Below are positions 32,392-40,494 of a stretch of DNA of 64,000 nt, piece after piece. The stretch is from Bacteroidia bacterium (GTDB lineage Bacteria; Bacteroidota; Bacteroidia; Flavobacteriales; Flavobacteriaceae). Positions within the stretch are counted from its first letter, which is position 1. Each line of letters begins with the position of its first letter. The notes beneath the pieces were generated by a model. The model saw nothing but the letters and a program-made list of their open reading frames with translations. It searched no databases and had not been told where the DNA came from. The stretch covers positions 62,001 to 126,000 of the forward strand of contig JAUICK010000004.1 in assembly GCA_030427865.1 (NCBI GenBank), given 5' to 3'. The position numbers and the translations under genes are program-made.

Positions 32392-33858
32392 TTAATTTTC
32401 TTGTTTAAATGCGTGAATCATAACATATTTATTTGTAATGTATTTTTTTGTAATGGCTGCCATTAATTTTTTGTGCAATGCAATTCCAACAAAACCTAAA
32501 ACAGCAAGTGTTGCTGTGGCAATTTCAAAACTCACAAGCCAATTAATTAAACCAAATAGCGCCATAGGTAACAACATTAAAGGCAAACCTATGAGCCACT
32601 GTACAGCTCCTGTTCCTTGAAAATTGAACGCTGCCTTTTCGTCTAAATTTATTTTTTTTCTATTAAACGTTCCGCCATATAAAATTACATGAGAGTTAAC
32701 ACCAACATTATAAATCATTGCTGCAAAATGAACTAACAAAATTTTCCATCCAAAATACACATAAGGAATTCCTAAAACAAACAACGCCACAACACTAATA
32801 GTCATAATTGTAAATTTTGATTTTAAATAACGTTCGTATTTAAAGTTCTGACTCATTAACATATTGTAGTAACTGCTATCCCAAGCAGGAATAAATTGCC
32901 CAAAGTTGATTAAAAAGGTTCCTGTTGAGAAAATTCCTACCAAAACAAAAATCACTTCTTTGTCTGCATAAATGGGTTGTGTATAAAAAATTAAGCCATA
33001 TAATAGTCCAACTGCAACCATCCAAACAGAAGATTTTGTTCTTTTATTTCTCCACATTAAGCGCAAGTCGTTTTTAATAAATGGTGCTAAATCTCCTAAC
33101 TTATCTGCAAACGATAAATCAGATGCGTTTACTTCTTTAGTTTTTTCTGATATAATTGCATCTAAATATATTTCGTTTCTTAATTGTTTGTAATTAAATA
33201 TATATAAGACAATTAATACAATTAAGAATACAATTGCTAAAACAGGAGTTTGATAAATCGCATCAAAACCTTTACCCACAAAACCTGGTAAATTATAAAG
33301 ATTAAAATATTGTATTAAATAACCACCAATTAATAAAAACAATAAAATACTAAAAGCAATATTATTTTTGTTAGTTAAGAAATTTAGAAAATTTGCAGTT
33401 TGAATTAACAAAAACATTGTGGTCAACCACCCTAAAACACCAAAAGAATTATAGCCTTCTTTTATTAAAACTATTGCAAACGGAACGTAAAAAAACAATC
33501 CCATGATATTAAAAAATGAGAATGAAGATTTTACCAAAATATAATGTGCAATTTTATTTTTATTGATTGGCAAAATTAGCAGCGGCTTAATGTTCATTAC
33601 TGGCAATTTTTGCATAATGTATCTAAAAATTAAATCGCCAACTATTGCATATAGTAAAAAAGAATTTACCAAGACCAAAGGGTCTTGTTCTGGGAATTGT
33701 TCTTTAATTATATAGAAGCCTACAACGCCTAAAGCAAGAAAAGAAACTGCAAAATACAGTGCAAAAAATACTAAAAGAACGTTTAAAAAAACACTTTTTT
33801 GCCAATTTGCAGATCTAAAGTATTGTTTCCATTCTAATTTTAAAAAATGTGAAATCAT
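32392..33858 (-). CDS. DUF5687-family ABC exporter membrane protein
   Basis: A 488-residue protein beginning MISHFLKLEWKQYFRSANWQKS, with about twelve hydrophobic segments. It corresponds to DUF5687, a Bacteroidota membrane protein consistently found beside an ABC ATPase, here 6 bp downstream. The pair probably forms an ABC-2-like exporter. Substrate unknown. Confidence 0.85.
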   Translation of the reverse strand: MISHFLKLEWKQYFRSANWQKSVFLNVLLVFFALYFAVSFLALGVVGFYIIKEQFPEQDPLVLVNSFLLYAIVGDLIFRYIMQKLPVMNIKPLLILPINKNKIAHYILVKSSFSFFNIMGLFFYVPFAIVLIKEGYNSFGVLGWLTTMFLLIQTANFLNFLTNKNNIAFSILLFLLIGGYLIQYFNLYNLPGFVGKGFDAIYQTPVLAIVFLIVLIVLYIFNYKQLRNEIYLDAIISEKTKEVNASDLSFADKLGDLAPFIKNDLRLMWRNKRTKSSVWMVAVGLLYGLIFYTQPIYADKEVIFVLVGIFSTGTFLINFGQFIPAWDSSYYNMLMSQNFKYERYLKSKFTIMTISVVALFVLGIPYVYFGWKILLVHFAAMIYNVGVNSHVILYGGTFNRKKINLDEKAAFNFQGTGAVQWLIGLPLMLLPMALFGLINWLVSFEIATATLAVLGFVGIALHKKLMAAITKKYITNKYVMIHAFKQEN

Positions 33859-33931
33859 AGTTGTTAATGAGTTTGATTGGTGATAAGTAGTTAAAAAATT
33901 GTTTTTGTTACAAAAATATTTAAAAATTAAA

Positions 33932-33960
33932 AAAACCCTAAGCTATTCGCTTAGAGTTTT
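33932..33960 (-). terminator. Terminator of the thioredoxin gene
   Basis: CTAAGC (33938-33943) and GCTTAG (33949-33954), extended by flanking A/T pairs. On the minus strand it ends in GGGTTTTTTT. It lies downstream of the thioredoxin stop at 33988. Confidence 0.75.
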
Positions 33961-33987
33961 CTCATTCTATTTATTTTTAAAAAACTT

Positions 33988-34347
33988 TTACTTCTGTACC
34001 TTTAATACTTCTTCAACAATTCGTTCTAAATCTGCTTTTGGTAAAGCTCCATTTGCCATTTGAGGTTCTGTATCTGTTGGGCAAAATAACATAGAAGGAA
34101 TACTTCTAATACCAAACGCTGCAGATAATTCTTGCTCTGCTTCTGTATCTATTTTATAAATATCTATCTTGTCTTTGTATTCTTCTGATAGTTGTTCTAA
34201 AATGGGCGCTAACATTTTACAAGGTCCACACCAATCTGCATAAAAATCTATTAACGCAGGTTTATCACCTTCAAATTTCCACTCCTTGTTTTTTTCAAAA
34301 TTAAAGACCTTTTTTAAAAAAGTTTCTTTTGTTAAATTTTCTATCAT
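33988..34347 (-). CDS. Thioredoxin
   Basis: A 119-residue cytosolic thioredoxin. The active site WCGPCKM (Cys ~41/44) lies in IDFYADWCGPCKMLAPIL, and the cis-Pro is in FGIRSIPSMLFC. It reduces protein disulfides. There is no signal peptide. It is monocistronic and divergent from the prolyl oligopeptidase gene. Confidence 0.93.
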   Translation of the reverse strand: MIENLTKETFLKKVFNFEKNKEWKFEGDKPALIDFYADWCGPCKMLAPILEQLSEEYKDKIDIYKIDTEAEQELSAAFGIRSIPSMLFCPTDTEPQMANGALPKADLERIVEEVLKVQK

Positions 34348-34434
34348 TATTATTTTCTATTTAGTACAAAAATAGTCGTTTTTATTACCTTTAAATTACA
34401 GCTTTCAAAAATTTATTAGTAAAAACGTTAAAAA

Positions 34435-34467
34435 ATGTTAAATAACTGACAATATGTTAAATAACTG
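34435..34467 (+). promoter_or_regulatory. Perfect 14-bp direct repeat upstream of the S9 peptidase gene
   Basis: ATGTTAAATAACTG occurs at 34435-34448 and 34454-34467, 19 bp apart start to start. It ends one base before the -7 element TAATTTTG (34469-34476). It covers the expected -33 region, so it may be an operator. The regulator is unknown. Confidence 0.45.
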
Positions 34468-34468
34468 C

Positions 34469-34476
34469 TAATTTTG
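34469..34476 (+). promoter_or_regulatory. -7 element TAATTTTG of the S9 peptidase gene
   Basis: TAATTTTG lies 24 nt before the ATG at 34501. Confidence 0.55.
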
Positions 34477-34500
34477 AAGATACATTAAAATTTATCAATC

Positions 34501-36660
34501 ATGAAAATTAAAATTATCTTATCGATACTAATTACAAGTCTTATTTTAGTGTCTTGTAAAGAAGATATGAAACAAAGAAATATAGAAGTAAATTATCCAG
34601 AAACTCTAAAAAAACCAGTTACAGATACCATATTTGGAACTGTTGTAACCGATAATTACAGATGGTTAGAAGATGACAGAAGCAAAGAAACTGAAGCTTG
34701 GGTAAAAGCAGAAAACGAAGTTACCTTCAATTATTTAAGTAACATTCCTTACAGAGATCAGTTAAAATCTCGTTTGTCAGAATTATGGAATTACGAAAAA
34801 GTTGGTAGACCTTTTAAAGAAGGAAATTATACTTATTTTTATAAGAACAACGGACTACAAAACCAGTATGTAGTATATCGTAAAAAAGAAGAAGGAGAAG
34901 CTGAAGTTTTTTTAGATCCAAATACTTTTTCCAAAGACGGAACAACCTCTTTAGGTTCGTTAAGTTTTTCTGAAGATGGAAAAACTGCTGCTTATTCTAT
35001 ATCTGAAGGAGGTTCTGATTGGAGAAAAATTATAGTAATGGATGTTGAGGCTAAAACCATTAAAGAAGATACTTTAGTAGATGTAAAGTTCTCAGGAATT
35101 TCATGGTACAAAAACGAAGGTTTTTATTACTCAAGTTACGACAAGCCAAAAGGAAGTGAGCTATCTGCCAAAACAGACCAACACAAATTATATTATCATA
35201 AATTAGGAACTTCTCAAAAAAACGATAAAGTTATTTTTGGAGGTATTCCATCAGAAAAACACAGATATGTTGGGGGCTATTTAACAGAAGACAATAAATA
35301 TTTGGTAATTACAGCCTCTGTTTCTACTTCTGGAAACAAGTTATTTATCAAAGATTTAGAAAATCCGAAAAGTAAATTAGTAACTATTTTAGATGACGTA
35401 AAAAGTGACACCTATGTAATTGATAACAGAGGAAGTAAATTGTATTTAGTAACAAACTTAAACGCTCCAAACCAAAAAATTGTTACTGTAGATGCCTCTA
35501 ATCCTTCACCAGAAAATTGGAAAGACTTCATTTTAGAAACAGAAAATGTGTTAAGTCCTTCAACTGGCGCTGGGTATTTCTTTGCAGAATACATGGTAAA
35601 TGCTGTTTCTAAAGTATTACAATATGATTTTGATGGAAAATTAATTCGTGAAGTAAAATTGCCTGGAGTTGGTTCTGCTGGTGGTTTTGGAGGGAAAACT
35701 AAGGCAAAAGAGTTATATTTCTCATTTACCAACTACAATACTCCAAGCTCTTTGTACAAATTCGATCCTAAAAGTGGAAAATATGAATCGTATTGGAAAC
35801 CGTCTATCGATTTTAATTCTGATGCATACACAAGCAAACAAGTATTTTACACTTCAAAAGACGGTACAAAAGTACCAATGATTATCACCCATAAAAAAGG
35901 AGTGGAATTGAATGGAAAAAACCCAACAATTTTATATGGTTATGGAGGATTCAACATTAGTTTAACACCTTCTTTTAGTATTGCAAACGCAATTTGGATG
36001 GAGCAAGGAGGTATTTATGCGGTTCCTAATTTACGTGGTGGTGGAGAATATGGTAAAAAATGGCACGATGCAGGTACACAACTAAAAAAGCAAAATGTTT
36101 TTGACGATTTTATTGCTGCCGCAGAATATTTAATTAAAGAAAATTATACCTCTTCAGATTATTTAGCAATTCGTGGAGGTTCTAATGGTGGTTTATTAGT
36201 AGGAGCCACTATGACGCAAAGACCCGATTTAATGAAAGTGGCTTTACCTGCTGTTGGCGTTTTAGACATGTTACGTTACCATACATTTACTGCTGGCGCA
36301 GGATGGGCTTACGATTATGGGACAGCAAACGATAGCAAAGAAATGTTCGAATATTTAAAAGGATATTCGCCAGTGCATAATGTAAAAGAAGGTATCGAAT
36401 ATCCAGCAACATTAGTAACTACTGGAGATCATGATGATAGAGTTGTGCCTGCACACAGTTTTAAATTTGCAGCAGAACTGCAAGAAAAACAAACAGGTAA
36501 TAACCCCACTTTAATAAGAATAGAAACCAATGCTGGTCATGGAGCAGGAACACCAGTAGCCAAAACCATTGAGCAATATTCAGATATTTTTGGATTTACA
36601 TTGTTTAATATGGGTTTTGATCAATTACCAAACCCTCCTAAATCGAAAATAAAGAGTTAA
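34501..36660 (+). CDS. Prolyl oligopeptidase family lipoprotein (peptidase S9A)
   Basis: A 719-residue serine peptidase with a lipoprotein signal (SLILVSC, Cys19). It has an N-terminal seven-bladed propeller (~70-440) and a C-terminal alpha/beta hydrolase domain. The nucleophile Ser is in [11 protein letters not shown] (~560), the acid Asp in GDHDDRVVP (~643), and the His in NAGHGAG (~681). The oxyanion region includes YGYGGFNI. The family cleaves after Pro in short peptides. Export and lipidation imply a role in peptide use at the cell envelope. It is followed 59 bp later by the M13 peptidase, a functional partner. Confidence 0.95.
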   Translation: MKIKIILSILITSLILVSCKEDMKQRNIEVNYPETLKKPVTDTIFGTVVTDNYRWLEDDRSKETEAWVKAENEVTFNYLSNIPYRDQLKSRLSELWNYEKVGRPFKEGNYTYFYKNNGLQNQYVVYRKKEEGEAEVFLDPNTFSKDGTTSLGSLSFSEDGKTAAYSISEGGSDWRKIIVMDVEAKTIKEDTLVDVKFSGISWYKNEGFYYSSYDKPKGSELSAKTDQHKLYYHKLGTSQKNDKVIFGGIPSEKHRYVGGYLTEDNKYLVITASVSTSGNKLFIKDLENPKSKLVTILDDVKSDTYVIDNRGSKLYLVTNLNAPNQKIVTVDASNPSPENWKDFILETENVLSPSTGAGYFFAEYMVNAVSKVLQYDFDGKLIREVKLPGVGSAGGFGGKTKAKELYFSFTNYNTPSSLYKFDPKSGKYESYWKPSIDFNSDAYTSKQVFYTSKDGTKVPMIITHKKGVELNGKNPTILYGYGGFNISLTPSFSIANAIWMEQGGIYAVPNLRGGGEYGKKWHDAGTQLKKQNVFDDFIAAAEYLIKENYTSSDYLAIRGGSNGGLLVGATMTQRPDLMKVALPAVGVLDMLRYHTFTAGAGWAYDYGTANDSKEMFEYLKGYSPVHNVKEGIEYPATLVTTGDHDDRVVPAHSFKFAAELQEKQTGNNPTLIRIETNAGHGAGTPVAKTIEQYSDIFGFTLFNMGFDQLPNPPKSKIKS

Positions 36661-36719
36661 AAAGTGTAACAATTCTAAATTCTTGTTACTAATCCATTTA
36701 AATTAATCAAATTAAATAT

Positions 36720-38795
36720 ATGAAGACAATAAAAAAAGTACTTTTTGTTTCTGCAATTGCCTCTTTGGGTATTGTTGCTTGTAAACAAGAAAAATCAGAA
36801 GAAAAAGCAGCTGGTATTGTGTTAGAAAACATGGATACTTCTGTAAAACCAACTGATGATTTTTTCAGATATGTAAACGGAGCATGGTTAGATAAAACAG
36901 AAATTCCAGACGATCAAACTTCTTGGGGTGGGTTTAACCAATTGCGTAAAAAAACAGACGCAGATGTTTTAGGTATTTTAAACAAAGCCATAGAAGAAAG
37001 AAATTTTCCAAAAGTAAAAGATGCAAAAGGAAATGAAATAGATTCCGATCAAGAAAAAGCGGTAAATTACTATCAAACAATTATGGATACCGTTGCTCGT
37101 AACAAACAAGGAAAAGCACCTGTAATGCCTTATTTATCTAAAGTAGATGAAATTGTAACAAAAAAAGACGTAGAAACTTACATAACAAACATGGCTCCCT
37201 ATGGTGGTGGTGGGTTTTACGGTTTTGGTGTTTTTAACGACTTAAAAAATAGCAGCCAATATGCAGGCTATATGGGATCTGGTGGTTTAGGTTTATCTAG
37301 AGATTACTATGTAGACGAAAAAGTAAAAGATAAACTAATAAAATACCAAGAATTTGTTGCTAAAATGTTACAAGAATTTGGTGATGACCCCGCTACAGCT
37401 AAAAAGAATGCTGCAACTATTGTTGCTTTCGAAACAAGTTTAGCTAAACCTATGATGACTAAAGAAGAAAGTAGGGATATTAGAAAACTTTACAATCCAA
37501 TGACAGTTGCAGAGTTACAAAAGTTAGCTCCTGCAATAGATTGGGCTGCTCATTTAGAAGGCGTTGGTGTTAAAGATATAGACAAAATTATAGTAACAGA
37601 TGTTGAGTATTTTAAAGCAATGAGCGAAATTTTTTCTAAGCGTTCTGTAGCAGATATTAAATTATTGTTACGTTGGAACACAATTAATAACTCTTTAGGC
37701 TTGTTATCAACAGATTTAGAGAAAGCTAACTGGGAGTTCTATAGTAAAGAAATGCGTGGTTCTAAAAAACAACGCCCAAGAGATGAGCGTGCATTATCTA
37801 GCTTAAATGGCGCTATTGGTGAAGCTTTAGGTAAATTGTATGTAGAAAAAATGTTTCCTCCAGAAGCTAAGAAAAAAGCTAAGGAAATGATAGATAATGT
37901 AATGTTAGGTTTCGAAAAAAGAATTGCGCAATTGCCTTGGATGAGCGAAGAAACAAAAACAAAAGCTTTAGAAAAACTACACAAATTAACCGTTAAAATA
38001 GCCTATCCAGACAAATGGAAAGACTACTCTGAGTTACAAGTTAAAGGTTTAAAAGATGGTGGCTCTTACTTTGAAAATGCAATTAATGTTACCAAATGGA
38101 ACTACAATAAAAACATGGCTAAATTAGGTAAAGAAGTAGACAGAACAGAGTGGGGAATGTCGCCACAAACAGTTAACGCTTACTTTAATCCTGTAAATAA
38201 TGAAATTGTTTTTCCAGCTGCAATCTTACAACCTCCTTTCTATGATTACAAAGCAGATGAAGCTGTAAATTATGGTGGAATTGGAGCTGTTATTGGTCAT
38301 GAAATTTCTCATAGTTTCGACGATTCTGGATCTCGTTTTGATGGAGATGGAAACTTAAAAAATTGGTGGACAGAAGAAGACTCAAAGAAATTTAAAGAAG
38401 TTGGCGGTAAGTTAATAAAACAATACAGCGATATCGTTGCCATAGATAGTATGCATTTAAACGGAGAATATACTTTAGGAGAAAACATTGGAGACTTAGG
38501 TGGTGTACAAGCTGCTTACGAAGGTTTACAAATTTTCTTAGAAAAAAATGGCAGACCTGGTAAAATAGATGGTTTTACTCCAGAACAACGTTTTTTTATG
38601 TCTTGGGGAACTATCTGGAGAACTAAAATGCGTGATGAAGCACTTAAAAATTTAATCATGACAAATACACACGCTCCAGGTATGTATAGAGCTTATATGC
38701 CACTTAAAAACGTTGATGCTTTTTACGAAGCTTTCAATGTAAAAGAAGGAGATAAAATGTACCTAAAACCAGAAGATAGAGTAAGAATCTGGTAG
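36720..38795 (+). CDS. M13 (neprilysin/PepO-type) metallopeptidase lipoprotein
   Basis: A 691-residue zinc peptidase with a lipoprotein signal (SLGIVAC, Cys21). The N-terminal M13 domain contains DDFFRYVNGAWLDKTEIPDD. The catalytic HEISH motif in GAVIGHEISHSFDDSGSRFD (~residue 527) and the downstream Glu in GENIGDLGG (~587) supply the zinc ligands. The substrate-binding NAYF (as VNAYFNPVNNEIVFPAAIL) is also conserved. It degrades oligopeptides. It sits directly after the S9 peptidase, so both probably work together on imported or surface peptides. Confidence 0.96.
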   Translation: MKTIKKVLFVSAIASLGIVACKQEKSEEKAAGIVLENMDTSVKPTDDFFRYVNGAWLDKTEIPDDQTSWGGFNQLRKKTDADVLGILNKAIEERNFPKVKDAKGNEIDSDQEKAVNYYQTIMDTVARNKQGKAPVMPYLSKVDEIVTKKDVETYITNMAPYGGGGFYGFGVFNDLKNSSQYAGYMGSGGLGLSRDYYVDEKVKDKLIKYQEFVAKMLQEFGDDPATAKKNAATIVAFETSLAKPMMTKEESRDIRKLYNPMTVAELQKLAPAIDWAAHLEGVGVKDIDKIIVTDVEYFKAMSEIFSKRSVADIKLLLRWNTINNSLGLLSTDLEKANWEFYSKEMRGSKKQRPRDERALSSLNGAIGEALGKLYVEKMFPPEAKKKAKEMIDNVMLGFEKRIAQLPWMSEETKTKALEKLHKLTVKIAYPDKWKDYSELQVKGLKDGGSYFENAINVTKWNYNKNMAKLGKEVDRTEWGMSPQTVNAYFNPVNNEIVFPAAILQPPFYDYKADEAVNYGGIGAVIGHEISHSFDDSGSRFDGDGNLKNWWTEEDSKKFKEVGGKLIKQYSDIVAIDSMHLNGEYTLGENIGDLGGVQAAYEGLQIFLEKNGRPGKIDGFTPEQRFFMSWGTIWRTKMRDEALKNLIMTNTHAPGMYRAYMPLKNVDAFYEAFNVKEGDKMYLKPEDRVRIW

Positions 38796-38855
38796 ACACA
38801 CAATGTCTTTTGGTATCATTCTTTTTATAGAGAATTGCATTTATAATTTAAAACT

Positions 38856-38883
38856 AAAACCGATGCGGAAGTGTCGGTTTTTT
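38856..38883 (+). terminator. Terminator after the M13 peptidase gene
   Basis: AAAACCGA (38856-38863) pairs with TCGGTTTT (38874-38881), followed by TT. It lies 60 bp beyond the stop. Confidence 0.8.
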
Positions 38884-38885
38884 CT

Positions 38886-38979
38886 TTGGGCGTTACCACA
38901 AGGGTCACGCTTTTCGCACTCGCTTTTTTTTCGTTTCTCAAAAAAGAGCTCAAACAAATGCTTCAATCGTTAACGCAAA
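38886..38979 (-). repeat. Dispersed GTTTGAGCTC repeat, copy 2
   Basis: On the minus strand: GATTGAAGCATTTGTTTGAGCTC, an A/T stretch, AAAAAGCGAGTGCGAAAAGC, then GTGACCCTTGTGGTAACGCCC. It is the best-preserved of the three copies. It lies between the M13 terminator and the ABC ATPase promoter. Confidence 0.75.
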
Positions 38980-39065
38980 CATTCTTGTTAACTATTTGCA
39001 AATACGAAAAGTTTTTTGAATTACTAAAAAAATTAAATCAAGAACATTTTCAAAATTAGAAAGTC

Positions 39066-39073
39066 TATTTTTG
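39066..39073 (+). promoter_or_regulatory. -7 element TATTTTTG with only 4 nt to the ATG (leaderless start)
   Basis: TATTTTTG ends 4 nt before the ATG at 39078, so transcription should begin at or within a base or two of the start codon. Confidence 0.6.
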
Positions 39074-39077
39074 CAGT

Positions 39078-40004
39078 ATGCTAAAAGTTCAAAATATTTC
39101 CTTTAACTACACTAAGAATAAACCTGTTTTAAAAGGTTTTAATTTTTCTATAAATAGGGGTGAACACCTTTGTGTTATGGGCAAAAGTGGTTGCGGAAAA
39201 TCTACACTTTTAAAAGCTATTTACGGATTATTAGATTTAAACATAGGCGAAGTTTTTTGGAATGAAGAACAAATTACTGGACCAAAAGACAACTTAGTTC
39301 CCGGTTTTGACAAGTTTAAATATGTAGCTCAAGATTTTGACTTAATGCCTTATATTTCTGTATCAGAAAACATCAAAAAATTTTTGTCTCGTTTTTATCC
39401 TGAAGAAAGTGAAGCAAGAACCCAAGAATTGTTAGAAGTCATTCAAATGAAAGCTTTTGCAAATACTAAAGTCAAAAATTTAAGTGGCGGACAAAAACAA
39501 CGTGTTGCCATTGCCAGAGCTTTAGCCAAAGAACCCGAGTTATTGCTCTTAGACGAACCTTTTGGACAAATAGATAACTTTAAAAAAAACGACTTAAGAA
39601 GAAGCCTTTTTTCTTACTTAAAAGAAAAAAACATTGCTTGTATTGTAGCAACCCACGACAAAGACGATGCACTTTCTTTTGCAGATAAATTGATTGTCAT
39701 TAAAAACAATAAAATCTTAGAAAATAATTGTCCTAAAGAAATTTATAAAAACCCAAAACAGAAATATGTAGCTGCTTTGTTTGATGATGTTAATGAAATT
39801 ACCATCAATAACAAAACTATTTTATTGTATCCACATCAAATAACAATTGCAGAAAAATCTGATTTTAAAGCCTCCATTATTAACACCTATTTTAAAGGTT
39901 GGTATTGGTTAATTGAAGCAGATTTTAATGGTCAAACTGTATTTTTTAATCACTTTTCTGATTTAAAAAAAAATAGTAAAGCTTCTCTAAACTTTAATTC
40001 TTAA
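39078..40004 (+). CDS. ABC transporter ATP-binding protein with C-terminal extension
   Basis: A 308-residue ABC ATPase: Walker A MGKSGCGKST (~35), signature LSGGQKQRVAIARAL (~137), Walker B LLLLDEPFGQID (~160) and switch His in VATHDKDDALSF. A ~90-residue C-terminal part (from about 225) resembles the TOBE-like regulatory domain of importer ATPases (PotA/FbpC type). No permease gene is adjacent, so it works with subunits encoded elsewhere. Its 3' end overlaps the convergent lipoprotein gene by 11 bp. Confidence 0.9.
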   Translation: MLKVQNISFNYTKNKPVLKGFNFSINRGEHLCVMGKSGCGKSTLLKAIYGLLDLNIGEVFWNEEQITGPKDNLVPGFDKFKYVAQDFDLMPYISVSENIKKFLSRFYPEESEARTQELLEVIQMKAFANTKVKNLSGGQKQRVAIARALAKEPELLLLDEPFGQIDNFKKNDLRRSLFSYLKEKNIACIVATHDKDDALSFADKLIVIKNNKILENNCPKEIYKNPKQKYVAALFDDVNEITINNKTILLYPHQITIAEKSDFKASIINTYFKGWYWLIEADFNGQTVFFNHFSDLKKNSKASLNFNS

Positions 40005-40494
40005 AATACTTTTTAGGAATATCTTTTCCTTTATTTCTACTACTTGTCCAGATCATATTAGCTATCCACCATCTGTTATTAGAATAAACCAATTGATAAC
40101 TTCCTACACCATAATCTCTAACTCCATCAGAATCTTCTCCGTAAAAACTTTGAATAACGTGTGCTATCCCATTATATTCTTCAATAATTTGTCCTTTATT
40201 TGTTTCAAAGTAACCTTTAGAATAATACTCATCTGTTAGCGTTTCTATAAACTCATTTAATGTCATTGTTTCATGAATTTGCTTTCCATTTTCAACACCA
40301 ACAACAGTAAAATTTGCAGTAGGTAAAAACAGTTTTCTAAAAGATGCTGTATCTATTTTTTCTCCTTCTTTTACACTTACCAATCTTTGGGTTTCATTTG
40401 TGATTTTTTTTACACTTTGATAAACATCTCTATTATTTTGACAACTAATAGAAAAGGTTAAAAGAAAAAAATATAATAAAGTTAATTGTTTCAT
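39994..40494 (-). CDS. Lipoprotein with NTF2/SnoaL-like fold
   Basis: A 166-residue protein with a lipoprotein signal (LLTFSISC). The body looks like a SnoaL/NTF2-type domain: DTASFRKLFLPTANFTVVGVENGKQIHETMTLNEFIETL, then HVIQSFYGED and YQLVYSNNRWWIANMIW, the last strand typical of that fold. Such domains bind small ligands or have lost catalysis. It starts directly after the stop of the large repeat protein (no gap), so they are cotranscribed. Confidence 0.75.
   Translation of the reverse strand: MKQLTLLYFFLLTFSISCQNNRDVYQSVKKITNETQRLVSVKEGEKIDTASFRKLFLPTANFTVVGVENGKQIHETMTLNEFIETLTDEYYSKGYFETNKGQIIEEYNGIAHVIQSFYGEDSDGVRDYGVGSYQLVYSNNRWWIANMIWTSSRNKGKDIPKKYFKN

Noticed and set aside
38871..39059. 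Apparent 62-residue plus-strand ORF after the M13 peptidase
   Set aside because: It lies entirely over a terminator and a dispersed intergenic repeat. The product has no family features, so the frame is incidental.
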